Below, piece after piece: positions 8,908 to 16,705 of a DNA stretch of 64,000 nt (its first letter is position 1; each line of letters starts with the position of its first letter). The position numbers were made by a program, and so were the translations under genes. The notes below the pieces were generated by a model. It was not told where the DNA came from. It did no database searches and saw only the letters and a list, made by a program, of their open reading frames with translations. This DNA is from [Muricauda] lutisoli (nom. illeg.) (GTDB lineage: Bacteria > Bacteroidota > Bacteroidia > Flavobacteriales > Flavobacteriaceae), in contig NZ_JAFLND010000001.1 in NCBI RefSeq assembly GCF_017313105.1, forward strand, positions 992,001 through 1,056,000. The letters are read 5' to 3'.

Positions 8908-9507
8908 TTACCACTTATCAAATTTTGCCTTATCCGTTTTGTTGACCCTGCTATAGGTCCCTCTGATCATTCGAATCTGATATAAATGACCAAAAAAATG
9001 GGTGGCATGGATAACCAGAATTGTTTTGAGGTCCACCTCAGCTCTTTTTTTGTCGTAATCGTTATAGAGATACTGTGATGGTCTATTTATTTGTTCTACG
9101 GTCAGATTTTGAACCAATGCATTGTACTTTTCGTGAGCTTTGGTAAACCTTGTCTTCATTTCCTCTAGGGTATCGGCCTGAAAGGAAGTGGAAGGTTGAT
9201 TTTTGATTAAGTACAATCCCTTTTCTTCTATGGCATCGCACGCCCATTCTTCAAACCAAATCAGATGGCCTATGATCCAGCGGATGGAATTGGCTTCTTT
9301 ATTGATTTTCCAATCAAGTTCTTCGTCTGAAACACCTTTTAATATGCCCCAAATCCAACTAAATGAATCATTGTCCAATCCATTCAGCAATTTTACTTGT
9401 GCTACTAATTCGGCATCATTTTCGTAGTGTGTGGTTGGAACAAAGGCCAATGAACAAAAACCTGCAGCCGCTGGTATTGATCCTAGTAGAAACTCTTTTC
9501 TTTTCAT
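8908..9507 (-). CDS. DinB family protein with export signal
   Basis: The 199-residue protein begins MKRKEFLLGSIPAAAGFCSLAF, a Tat-like signal without a full twin-arginine. It then shows the DinB/YfiT four-helix layout: an early histidine in RWIIGHLIWFEEWACD and a late pair in HATHFFGHLYQIRM, the usual three-histidine metal site. DinB proteins are often thiol-dependent enzymes, but the activity here is unknown. An exported location is unusual for DinB proteins but is seen in Bacteroidota. Array repeat C lies 52 bp upstream of the start. Confidence 0.8.
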   Translation of the reverse strand: MKRKEFLLGSIPAAAGFCSLAFVPTTHYENDAELVAQVKLLNGLDNDSFSWIWGILKGVSDEELDWKINKEANSIRWIIGHLIWFEEWACDAIEEKGLYLIKNQPSTSFQADTLEEMKTRFTKAHEKYNALVQNLTVEQINRPSQYLYNDYDKKRAEVDLKTILVIHATHFFGHLYQIRMIRGTYSRVNKTDKAKFDKW

Positions 9508-9558
9508 GTCGTTTGGATTTTATGGTTTGATGTTCAAGCATCGATACTAATTACTGGC

Positions 9559-9672
9559 AACGGTCCCGGCAGTGAATTAGACCTATGGTTATGTTGTCTA
9601 AAAAGTAGGGAATTCAGTCAAGCTTGGGTGGCAAGCCATCATTTCTACCCTTAGTCTAGTCGTCCTTTGTTA
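9559..9672. repeat. Array repeat, copy C, with AACGG and TTTGTTA boundaries
   Basis: This copy runs from AACGG (9559-9563) to TTTGTTA (9666-9672) and contains the core CTAAAAAGTAGGGAATTCAG at about 9598. Copies H and I have the same boundary motifs. It lies between the DinB gene start and the stop of DUF6090 paralog 2. Confidence 0.75.
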
Positions 9673-9674
9673 GT

Positions 9675-10406
9675 TTAATCCTTCTCCAATACGTTAAGTA
9701 GATTTTCTATACCCTGTCTTACCTTACTGTTTTGATCGGTTCGGAAATAATAAGTTCGTAAAGCGGTCAATGCCATATTATTAAATAGTCTGTATTGTTC
9801 CGAGTTTAAATCAAATCTCCAGTCTTTCGGGTTTTTGAATTCATCGGTTGGAAGCTCATTAAATGAAAGCATATCCACCGCTTTTTCAAATTCAAGATTG
9901 CTTAAGACCCATTTTTGTACCACTTCGTCCCTGTTTTTATCATAAAATTCCTGAGTGGCTCTAAATTCCAAAATGGCATGTTTGATCTCTTTATTAAAAA
10001 GTTCTAGGTTGCCCGTATTAATAATGTCGTCAATGGTAAATACAATGCTTTGGTAGAAGTCACCGTAATAAATAACATTTTCCATTCTCTGGATTACTGT
10101 CCTAACTTCCTTATCCGGCTTTTTGAAATATGAGAGATAATTATTTATGTCGACCTGCTTTCTCCGACATATAGTGTCTAACTCGTTAAGTCTGGTTAAA
10201 TCAGCTTTGAGCTCGGTAATCAAGGTTGTTTTGTAGTTATTTGTTTTCTGTTTCTGTTTTGAAACTTCATTTGCATTGTTGATTTGTAGGGCAATCAAAA
10301 TACCAATGACCACAAGCACTATTTCCCCAATGGCATAGAGTAGGTACTTGCTGAACTTATTTTCGGAAAGTAATCGCTGACGGATCCTACGGAAGAACTT
10401 GATCAT
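9675..10406 (-). CDS. DUF6090 family membrane-anchored protein (paralog 2)
   Basis: The 243-residue protein has the family anchor (MIKFFRRIRQRLLSENKFSK, then GEIVLVVIGILIALQINN). Its outer part is unlike that of paralog 1, rich in lysine and glutamine directly after the helix, with a DDIINTGNLELFNKEI stretch near residue 125 at the place of the family motif. Stop and start are both next to repeated sequence: array repeat C is 2 bp after the stop, and the conserved 44-bp leader precedes the start. Confidence 0.9.
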   Translation of the reverse strand: MIKFFRRIRQRLLSENKFSKYLLYAIGEIVLVVIGILIALQINNANEVSKQKQKTNNYKTTLITELKADLTRLNELDTICRRKQVDINNYLSYFKKPDKEVRTVIQRMENVIYYGDFYQSIVFTIDDIINTGNLELFNKEIKHAILEFRATQEFYDKNRDEVVQKWVLSNLEFEKAVDMLSFNELPTDEFKNPKDWRFDLNSEQYRLFNNMALTALRTYYFRTDQNSKVRQGIENLLNVLEKD

Positions 10407-10450
10407 TGGAGGTTGGTTTCCCTAAAGATATGATTTTTAATGAATTGGAT
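10407..10450 (-). promoter_or_regulatory. Conserved DUF6090 leader with -7-like box (copy 2)
   Basis: This is the same leader as before paralog 1, with TATCTTTA on the minus strand about 16 bp before the ATG. Just upstream, at 10456-10469, is a perfect 14-bp palindrome AGTGTTTAAACACT, a possible regulator site or transcript end for the cyclophilin gene. Confidence 0.55.
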
Positions 10451-10494
10451 TTGAAAGTGTTTAAACACTACGATGTATTACAAGCTTTCTTGTT

Positions 10495-11142
10495 TTATTG
10501 CTCTTCTGAAATATATGCCTTATGTATATAATCCAATTTGGGGTAATTTTTCCTTAAATAGGAATTGCCCTGTGCAGTAATCACATCCTGCTTATCATCC
10601 AATTCGGCTTTATAGCCATCATAAAATGATTCTACTATATCAAAACCTGAAATGACTTGGGCTACTACTGGAAACCCCTTTACATCCATGAATGAAATAG
10701 TATCTAAACGAGGGGAATTATCCTTTAGATTAATAAACAATTGTGTTCCCCTGGTTTCCGGTCCTCCACGGGCAAAACTTACCGAACCTTGTGTGTTGGC
10801 TTTTAGTACCGGCTCATCTTTTATTTTCACCTTATTCCAGGATGATGTAATTGTACTATCATTGTGGATTCCAAATTGGGCAACATAATTAGGAAGTACC
10901 CTAAAGATGGCTATGTCCGTATAGTATTCGTGTTTTATTAATTGATAGAGTCTATCAACAGCAACTGGCGACCATTCCCTCCTCGATTCGATTTCAAAAT
11001 CACCTTTGGTAGTTTCAAATTTTGCTGTGAAATATTCCGGTGCTTCTTCATTCGTCCACTTTAAATTAAAATTGGATTTACATGAAAGAATTGTCAATAA
11101 TACAACCCCAATTAGTATGTACCTGTATTTTACTTTTTGCAT
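10495..11142 (-). CDS. Cyclophilin-type peptidylprolyl isomerase lipoprotein
   Basis: The 215-residue protein has a lipoprotein signal (ILIGVVLLTILSC, lipobox Cys 21). The cyclophilin core follows: FETTKGDFEIE strand, FRVLPNYVAQFG with the catalytic arginine region, and GSVSFARGGPETRGTQLFIN with the FARG and QLFIN substrate-binding motifs. It would catalyse proline cis-trans isomerisation of envelope proteins. A C-terminal extension of about 45 residues is unassigned. It sits between two DUF6090 genes in the same unit. Confidence 0.9.
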   Translation of the reverse strand: MQKVKYRYILIGVVLLTILSCKSNFNLKWTNEEAPEYFTAKFETTKGDFEIESRREWSPVAVDRLYQLIKHEYYTDIAIFRVLPNYVAQFGIHNDSTITSSWNKVKIKDEPVLKANTQGSVSFARGGPETRGTQLFINLKDNSPRLDTISFMDVKGFPVVAQVISGFDIVESFYDGYKAELDDKQDVITAQGNSYLRKNYPKLDYIHKAYISEEQ

Positions 11143-11175
11143 CTGTAATTTATTATTCGGTTAGTTGTGTTTTCA

Positions 11176-11901
11176 TTATACTTTAGGTTTCTTTAATTCT
11201 GTTCTAATCAAACTATCCAACTTGCTTACCTGTTTATATCTGGCATTGAGTGCGTTGCCGTACCTGGCCCTCATCGAAATTATGGATCTAATGATACTTA
11301 AATACGTTGGGTCTTCTTGTAATTCGTCGAAGTTTACGGGCTGCATTGTAACAAAGCCATAGGAAGTGAAGAGCGGTTGAATATGTGGTAAAACTACTGT
11401 TGACTTATAATCTTGAAACCTATCTTCCACAACGCGAATGTAATCGAATATATAACCGTTTACCTTTGCACTGTAAAATCTAATGGAATCATTGGTGATC
11501 ATATACATGCCCTTTTCTTTGGCCATTTCAAAAGCCGTGTTATTTGGTGACAAGGACCATAATCTCAATGCATGGGCAAAATGCTTGTTCAACGAATCGT
11601 GATATGCGGTTTTGTTTGTTAAGACATGCTCTATAACAAAAGAAGACCTTTGGCTTGCTTTTAAAGAATCCAATGCGGTTCTCGTTTCTTTAATATCTTC
11701 TCTTACATCAATTGACAATTATGCAATAACCTTTCTTTCGAACACGGAATTCTCATTATTCTCTTTCCATTTATTGATCTGTAGTGCGAATAAAATCCCA
11801 ATGACCACCAATACAATTTCCCCAATGGCATAGGTCAGGTATTTTCCGAACTTGTTTTCAGCGAGTAGTTGTTGGCGGATTTTTCGGAAGAACTTGATCA
11901 T
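11176..11901 (-). pseudogene. DUF6090 family protein (paralog 3) interrupted by an in-frame stop
   Basis: The frame starts at 11901 with the family anchor (MIKFFRKIRQQLLAENKFGK; GEIVLVVIGILFALQINK) and reaches a TAA at 11719-11721 after FERKVIA. The same frame continues without shift as LSIDVREDIKETRTALDSL to a stop at 11176, keeping the family motif (YMITNDSIRFY). The total of 242 codons equals the length of the intact paralogs, so a single substitution such as CAA or GAA to TAA explains it. Re-initiation at the following TTG codon would give a 180-residue fragment without a membrane anchor. A sequencing error is the simple alternative. Confidence 0.8.
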
Positions 11902-11945
11902 TGGAGGTTGGTTTCCCTAAAGATATGATTTTTAATGGATTGGAT
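11902..11945 (-). promoter_or_regulatory. Conserved DUF6090 leader with -7-like box (copy 3)
   Basis: This is the same 44-bp leader as copies 1 and 2, with the TATCTTTA box. It is intact although the gene carries a nonsense codon, which points to recent inactivation or a sequence error. Confidence 0.55.
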
Positions 11946-11989
11946 TCGGGAGCAAAGGGTTATGTCCTTAATTGTATCAAGTATTTAAT

Positions 11990-12481
11990 TTACTGAGTAT
12001 TCTTAAAATTATCTTCAAAGTTCTTTGTCCAATTTCCATTGATCCATTGTTCCCCATATTCTATAAAGCCTCCCTCTGGAGTGCTGCCGAAAAAAAACCG
12101 GGTCTTTTCATCTCTCCACACGATGAGTTTACCTTCCTTGAATTCGGCAGGGTATCTAGCGGCACCTTCTTTGGAAAATCGGTAGTAGTAATATGTTTGT
12201 TCCGCTTCATCATAAAGGATGATGGTATGGAGTTGCAAAAACTCAGTGTTCAGCTCAATTACCAGGATGCTCCTGTCCAAATCATAGGAGATCTTTTCGT
12301 ATGCAGCACCTTGCTTAGTGACCACCCCATTTTCGTAGGTTTTGGATGTGCCCACCCATTCTCCGACCAAGAAGCTTAGTTGCTCCATTTTTTCGTGCTT
12401 GGGTTCTTGGGCCAAAACCGCATCGAACAGTAAAAACACTACAATGCAACAAAAGAATTTAGACGTTTTTCGATATCCCAT
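11990..12481 (-). CDS. Secreted hypothetical protein (DUF1579/DUF6265-like)
   Basis: Start at the ATG at 12481 (MGYRKTSKFFCCIVVFLLF), which gives a signal peptide ending near LAQ and a 163-residue protein. A longer frame to 12520 adds 13 residues that read poorly. The mature domain begins with LSFLVGEWVGTSKTYENG, the entry of the DUF1579/DUF6265 lipocalin-like barrel group, and continues with alternating strands to the C-terminus. The ligand is unknown. It is the first gene of the unit between repeats C and D. Confidence 0.7.
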   Translation of the reverse strand: MGYRKTSKFFCCIVVFLLFDAVLAQEPKHEKMEQLSFLVGEWVGTSKTYENGVVTKQGAAYEKISYDLDRSILVIELNTEFLQLHTIILYDEAEQTYYYYRFSKEGAARYPAEFKEGKLIVWRDEKTRFFFGSTPEGGFIEYGEQWINGNWTKNFEDNFKNTQ

Positions 12482-12538
12482 ATGTGTTCGTTTTCCAGTG
12501 AGCACCACCGTCCAGGCCATAATGCCGACCTTGGGTTG

Positions 12539-12590
12539 TTTGTTTTCTTAAAAGTAGGGAATTTAGTTTAGGAGGAGGAGGGTATTAAAA
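12539..12590. repeat. Array repeat, copy D
   Basis: TTTTCTTAAAAGTAGGGAAT followed by TTAGTTTAGGAGGAGGAGGG. Downstream, GTTAG at 12599 and TGCTTTACTATTC at 12611 echo copy B. It lies between the start of the DUF1579-like gene and the stop of the DUF4440-like gene. Confidence 0.85.
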
Positions 12591-12617
12591 TATTCAAGGT
12601 TAGGGCGTGGTGCTTTA

Positions 12618-13067
12618 CTATTCACCCAGTGTTACAAAAAGCTGTGATTTAATTTTCCACACACCGGACGCTTTGGTCCACATGGCCGAATAATTCCCGT
12701 TGACTATGGAAGCTTCCCCTTTTTCCGGGTCATATCCGTTCCAAATCCCAGTTTCCCAGGCCAAGCCTCTTTTAGCATTGATTATAATGTCTTTGGTATC
12801 CCGCACCCAATACATTTTACTTGTTCCACCCGCTAAAATATATTTTTCCAATTCCGTTTTTCCACATAAGAGCGTTCCATTGCCTGTGGTGGTCAATGCA
12901 TCATCCGTTAAATAAGAAAGTACTTCATTGGTATCATACGACTTCAATGCTGAATTGGAAGCCTTTCTAATGGATACTATTTGCTCTTTATCGGTTTGGG
13001 AAAATAGTTCCGATGTAAAAATCAGCGTACATAACAATGCAAAAAGAATAGGTTTTGTTTTTTTCAT
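12618..13067 (-). CDS. Secreted SnoaL/NTF2-like protein (DUF4440)
   Basis: The 149-residue protein has a signal peptide (ILFALLCTLIFTSELFSQ). The mature domain fits the NTF2-like fold of DUF4440: an N-terminal helix with SALKSYDTNEVLSYLTDDAL, then the glycine-rich TTTGNGTLLCGKTELEKYI and closing strands GNYSAMWTKASGVWKI. Enzymatic or binding role cannot be predicted. It begins 35 bp after DUF6090 paralog 4 and probably shares a transcript with paralogs 4 and 5. Confidence 0.8.
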   Translation of the reverse strand: MKKTKPILFALLCTLIFTSELFSQTDKEQIVSIRKASNSALKSYDTNEVLSYLTDDALTTTGNGTLLCGKTELEKYILAGGTSKMYWVRDTKDIIINAKRGLAWETGIWNGYDPEKGEASIVNGNYSAMWTKASGVWKIKSQLFVTLGE

Positions 13068-13102
13068 TGGGTATCGGTGTTTGTTATTGCTACAGGGTTT
13101 CG

Positions 13103-13846
13103 TTATTTTTTAACATCCAAGCTGGTATTTATTTGCTGTATCAACTCCTGTGCTTCTTGTTTTACTCGCTTAAAGTATTCTAGCATACCTTTCCTGTGGA
13201 TATAATTTTCCTTAATAAAATTTCTTCCCTCAACACTTTGAGCAAAGGCAATTAGGTCTTCAGTCTGTTCTTTTCCAATAGGTAACATTGGAAAACCGCT
13301 TAAATTTATTTCTGATTTTTTACGAATGACCTGATTTATTTCACTGTAAAATGCGTAATGTTTCTCCTCTTCATTGTACGCATCTAAAAGATATTTAGTG
13401 TCGGTGTAATATTTCGTGAGATTGTTTTGTAAATTTTCAAAACCAGAGAGATTGGGGTTTTCAGAATTCTGTAGTTTATTAAATGTTCTTACTGTTATGG
13501 GTTGTTGATAATACGGACCTAAAAAGACAAGTTTTAAGCTGTCTATTTGACTGGTGTCATAAGAAATTATATTAAGCGCCCACGATTCAATTTTTATCTG
13601 ACGTGCTAATTTACCTGTAACGTAATTGCTTTCCACTGTATCTCTGGCAAGGTCTCTTCTAAACTCTTCCAATAGCGCTTTGGACTTTCTGAATTCTTTT
13701 CTGTCTTCATTCCAATTATTGATCTGTAAAGCAATCAAAATTCCGATAACAACGAGAATTATTTCTCCAATGGCATACAACAGGTATTTCCTGAATTTAT
13801 TTTCAGTAAGCAGCTTTTGTCTAATTTTCCTAAAGAATTTTATCAT
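13103..13846 (-). CDS. DUF6090 family membrane-anchored protein (paralog 4)
   Basis: The 247-residue protein has the anchor MIKFFRKIRQKLLTENKFRK and GEIILVVIGILIALQINN. The outer part has NSENPNLSGFENLQNNL in place of the usual I-N-D-x-L-R motif. It starts 15 bp after paralog 5 stops and lacks the conserved 44-bp leader, so it depends on the promoter of paralog 5. Confidence 0.9.
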   Translation of the reverse strand: MIKFFRKIRQKLLTENKFRKYLLYAIGEIILVVIGILIALQINNWNEDRKEFRKSKALLEEFRRDLARDTVESNYVTGKLARQIKIESWALNIISYDTSQIDSLKLVFLGPYYQQPITVRTFNKLQNSENPNLSGFENLQNNLTKYYTDTKYLLDAYNEEEKHYAFYSEINQVIRKKSEINLSGFPMLPIGKEQTEDLIAFAQSVEGRNFIKENYIHRKGMLEYFKRVKQEAQELIQQINTSLDVKK

Positions 13847-13861
13847 TGGTTAGTGCTTACA

Positions 13862-14590
13862 TTATTTATTTTCAATTTCATCATTAATCTGGTGTAATAG
13901 GGCATTGATTTTTGGAGTAAATTTTTCGATGGTATTTTTTGCACTGGTTGCTCTCCACTCAATATCCGCGAGAAGCCAAATAAATTCAGGTTTTTGTAAG
14001 ATGTCGTTAGGAATACTGTTAACTACCCAATTGTTTTTATTGTCAATGTACGGGTCTTCACGTAAGGCGAGTAATTGCTCAACATTGGATCTATAACGCC
14101 TTGTTGCATGGTCAACTTGTGCTCTAAATTTTATTAACTCGAAATCAAAAAAGTTTATTAAGTGATTCCGTAAGCTGTCATTGGATACACGATCTATTCC
14201 GGAAGATTTTAATGCTTCATATGGTCCAGTATTAAACTGAAAATATCTTCCAATATTTAAATTCCATAATTCGGTTTGCATGGAATCATGGAAAACAACC
14301 ATATTTTGAGTCAAACTTGTAAACTTATCTGCCGTATTCTTAAGAACTTCATAAGCCTGGATTTGCTCTTGTAAATTAATTTGATCTCCGATCAATCCTC
14401 TTTTGATTTCCGATAACATTTTTACTTCATAGGCTCGATTTTTTTGAGCCTCATTCCAATTATTGATCTGTAATGCAATCAATATTCCGATTACCACAAG
14501 AATGATCTCGCCCATGGCATAGAGGAGGTACTTGCTGAACCTATTTTTGGAAAGCAATCGCTGACGGATGCTGCGGAAGAACTTGATCAT
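13862..14590 (-). CDS. DUF6090 family membrane-anchored protein (paralog 5)
   Basis: The 242-residue protein has the anchor MIKFFRSIRQRLLSKNRFSK and GEIILVVIGILIALQINN, and the outer motif SSGIDRVSNDSLRNHLI near residue 130, close to that of paralog 1. It is the promoter-proximal gene of the run paralog 5, paralog 4, DUF4440 and carries the conserved leader. Array repeat E lies about 100 bp upstream. Confidence 0.9.
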   Translation of the reverse strand: MIKFFRSIRQRLLSKNRFSKYLLYAMGEIILVVIGILIALQINNWNEAQKNRAYEVKMLSEIKRGLIGDQINLQEQIQAYEVLKNTADKFTSLTQNMVVFHDSMQTELWNLNIGRYFQFNTGPYEALKSSGIDRVSNDSLRNHLINFFDFELIKFRAQVDHATRRYRSNVEQLLALREDPYIDNKNNWVVNSIPNDILQKPEFIWLLADIEWRATSAKNTIEKFTPKINALLHQINDEIENK

Positions 14591-14634
14591 AGGAGGTTGG
14601 TTTCCCTAAAGATATGATTTTAAATGGATTGGAT
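14591..14634 (-). promoter_or_regulatory. Conserved DUF6090 leader with -7-like box (copy 4)
   Basis: This is nearly identical to the three other leaders, differing by one base next to the ATG (CATAGG instead of CATTGG on the plus strand). The TATCTTTA box is kept. Confidence 0.55.
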
Positions 14635-14690
14635 GCCGGAGGAATGTGGCACAGCATTCCTGGCCATGATTTCGACCTTTGGGTGCTTGT

Positions 14691-14741
14691 TTTCTTAAAA
14701 ATAGGGAATTTAGTTTAGTGGAAGAGGGGGCAATGGGTTAT
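14691..14741. repeat. Array repeat, copy E (51 bp identical to copy F)
   Basis: The 51 bases from TTTCTTAAAAATAGGGAATT to GGGGGCAATGGGTTAT are identical to copy F at 15636-15686. It is placed between the stop of the SGNH gene and the leader of DUF6090 paralog 5. A GTTATTA follows at 14759, overlapping the SGNH stop. Confidence 0.9.
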
Positions 14742-14762
14742 AGCCAATGTCACCATAAGTTA

Positions 14763-15599
14763 TTATTCTGCTATCTTTTTTAACAACCCCGCTGTTTTTG
14801 GTTCAATTTCTCCGTTAAACTTTAGTCCGGAAGCTTTTTTACCTGTTAGCATTTGATAAAAAATGCAAGCGTTTAAAAAAGCACCATTTGTATTGGGATG
14901 GATATTGTCCCCGTACACACTGAGTTCAGGATACTCTGTCAATATTTCGTAGAATTTGTTCCCATTGTCCGATGCTGTGAGTTCATATTTCTCGGCCAAC
15001 AAATCATACGACTCGTTGATCAAAGCCATTTCCTGTTCTAAATTCGCTATTTCTGGTGAGCAATACTCATCATTTTCCAATGTATGATCAATCGCCCATT
15101 TGGAATAGCAGTATTGTTTTGGATATTCCTTTTTTGACGGCCAAGTTTTAAATAAAATAAACTCACAATTTGGATTTGAAATTCGATTCTTTATTTCTTC
15201 AATTGCGGTTTCGACTTTGTATGCTTTGGCCTCCGGAATTAATAGTCTAACGGTCCCTTCTTGTAGAATTACAACATCCCAGTCCTTTTCGGATAGTTTA
15301 ATCTCCGTTTCGGTCTTTTCACCTGCTGTTTTTCTTCGCGTATTGATTTGATCTTCGGTTCTTGATTCAATGATGTTGTTCAAATGCCAATCCAATGACA
15401 TTCCTGGAAATGTACTTTGTTCAATGTTAAAATTAGAGGCGGTCTCATTCAACATTTTTTGTAAAGTTTCGGGCATATCGTGGTAATAGGTCAAACTATT
15501 TCCAATAAACAGCACATTTATTTTTTCGGTTTCCCTTGTTTCTTGAGATTTACAACTAACAGAAATAACTAGAAATACTAGCAGCAGAATATTTTTCAT
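14763..15599 (-). CDS. SGNH/GDSL-type hydrolase lipoprotein (DUF4886-like)
   Basis: The 278-residue protein has a lipoprotein signal (LLLVFLVISVSC, Cys 16). Block I is NVLFIGNSLTYYHDMP with the catalytic serine near residue 35. A VVILQEGTVRL stretch corresponds to block III, and YGDNIHPNTNGAFLNA near residue 240 provides the D-x-x-H catalytic dyad of block V. It would be an envelope esterase or deacetylase of unknown substrate. It is the only gene between repeats E and F. Confidence 0.85.
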   Translation of the reverse strand: MKNILLLVFLVISVSCKSQETRETEKINVLFIGNSLTYYHDMPETLQKMLNETASNFNIEQSTFPGMSLDWHLNNIIESRTEDQINTRRKTAGEKTETEIKLSEKDWDVVILQEGTVRLLIPEAKAYKVETAIEEIKNRISNPNCEFILFKTWPSKKEYPKQYCYSKWAIDHTLENDEYCSPEIANLEQEMALINESYDLLAEKYELTASDNGNKFYEILTEYPELSVYGDNIHPNTNGAFLNACIFYQMLTGKKASGLKFNGEIEPKTAGLLKKIAE

Positions 15600-15635
15600 A
15601 AAATACAGGTAATGGTCGTGGTTATACGTGTTTAG

Positions 15636-15686
15636 TTTCTTAAAAATAGGGAATTTAGTTTAGTGGAAGAGGGGGCAATGGGTTAT
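15636..15686. repeat. Array repeat, copy F (51 bp identical to copy E)
   Basis: Identical to copy E over 51 bp. It is preceded by ACGTGTTTAG, also found at the same place in copy H (GCGTGTTTAG). It lies between the start of the SGNH gene and the stop of the GIY-YIG-like gene. Confidence 0.9.
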
Positions 15687-15706
15687 GGCTATTGATAGGT
15701 GCAGAC

Positions 15707-16207
15707 CTATTTAATTTCTCCAAGTATAATGTTATCGTTATATCTTTTCCTTTTGAATTTGTTTAAAGTTTCTGTTGTTCCGCGCAGAATATTTTCAAAC
15801 TGATCAATCTGTTTAGGATTCTTCATATTTACTAATATTAAACTTCCATTGTCGAAGACATACTTTGAAGCTTCTTTGAAATTTTCTTCAGTTAGTTCTT
15901 TTTTAAAATGCTCTCTACAGGTTATAAATAGAAGACGGTTAAACCATGCTTTAGGCCTAAAGTCAAAATGTTTTGAAATCCTTTCGGTAAAAGAATTTGA
16001 TCTAGCCTTTCCAATCAACAGAATTTTTTCTTCTGTTTTGAAAATATATATTCCGTGACCAGGTAAAATAGGCTGTTCATTAAAGTAACTAAGATCTTTA
16101 ACTTTAAGTTGATTCAGTTTTATTCCCTCAGTTTTGTTGATTAAATCAATAAACTGTTTTACGGTTAAATTGATATGATCTTCAAAATCGATGAGATAGT
16201 CTTTCAT
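15707..16207 (-). CDS. GIY-YIG-like nuclease-fold protein
   Basis: The 166-residue protein has GHGIYIFKTEEKILLIGKAR near residue 52, which reads as the GIY and YIG strands (here LIG). An arginine/histidine-containing helix (FTERISKHFDFR) follows. GIY-YIG domains are nucleases in repair, restriction and mobile elements. The replacement of the YIG tyrosine by leucine and the lack of a clear catalytic glutamate leave activity open. There is no signal peptide. It is a single-gene unit between repeats F and G. Confidence 0.6.
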   Translation of the reverse strand: MKDYLIDFEDHINLTVKQFIDLINKTEGIKLNQLKVKDLSYFNEQPILPGHGIYIFKTEEKILLIGKARSNSFTERISKHFDFRPKAWFNRLLFITCREHFKKELTEENFKEASKYVFDNGSLILVNMKNPKQIDQFENILRGTTETLNKFKRKRYNDNIILGEIK

Positions 16208-16215
16208 TGGTATGT

Positions 16216-16266
16216 TCTCTTAAAAGTAGGGAATTTAGTTTAGGGGGAGGAGGAGCAATGAGTTAT
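16216..16266. repeat. Array repeat, copy G
   Basis: CTCTTAAAAGTAGGGAATTT followed by AGTTTAGGGGGAGGAGGAGC and AATGAGTTATA. GTTAG follows at 16274. It begins only 8 bp from the ATG of the GIY-YIG-like gene (16207). Confidence 0.85.
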
Positions 16267-16282
16267 AACCAGGGTTAGTGAA

Positions 16283-16705
16283 TTATATGTTTAATTCTAT
16301 TCTTGTGTTCTTGTAAAGTAGCCCATTAACGGAATAATTTTCGTCAATTAAAAAACTGATTTTTTTATTTATTCTTTCATTACCTCCGATCATTAAGAAA
16401 ATTTTGCCATTTGTATCATCTCTAGCACCTTGAACAAATTCCACCCTACGGATGTTATTTTGACTATCAATTAAGTTAAGGTCATCAAAATCTATTTCAA
16501 TACCATTTTCGGAGTTGTTGATTATTGTAAAGGTTATAGTGATAAAATCCGTTCCAGGTGGAGCCCCATATTTTGTGTTTGAATAACTTTCGGGTTTAAA
16601 AACAAGGTTTTCATTTACCAAAGCGTCACTGTATATTGTGTACCGCGCACAGCTAATGTTCAAAACGAACAATATGAGCATGGAATAGAAAGGGTTAAAT
16701 CTCAT
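16283..16705 (-). CDS. Hypothetical lipoprotein, beta-sandwich type
   Basis: The 140-residue protein has a lipoprotein signal (FYSMLILFVLNISC, Cys 19). The mature part looks like a small immunoglobulin-like or DUF4352-type beta-sandwich: FITITFTIINNSENGIEIDF followed by LNLIDSQNNIRRVEF. No function is recognised. The start overlaps the end of the next gene upstream by 11 bp, so the two are probably translated together. Both share the DDLNLID/KDIYLAN-type strand pattern and may be distant paralogs. Confidence 0.65.
   Translation of the reverse strand: MRFNPFYSMLILFVLNISCARYTIYSDALVNENLVFKPESYSNTKYGAPPGTDFITITFTIINNSENGIEIDFDDLNLIDSQNNIRRVEFVQGARDDTNGKIFLMIGGNERINKKISFLIDENYSVNGLLYKNTRIELNI

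Noticed and set aside
8733..8921. Minus-strand ORF of 62 codons between the DinB and DUF6090 genes
   Set aside because: No start signal, composition or domain support; it overlaps the end of the DinB gene in another frame.
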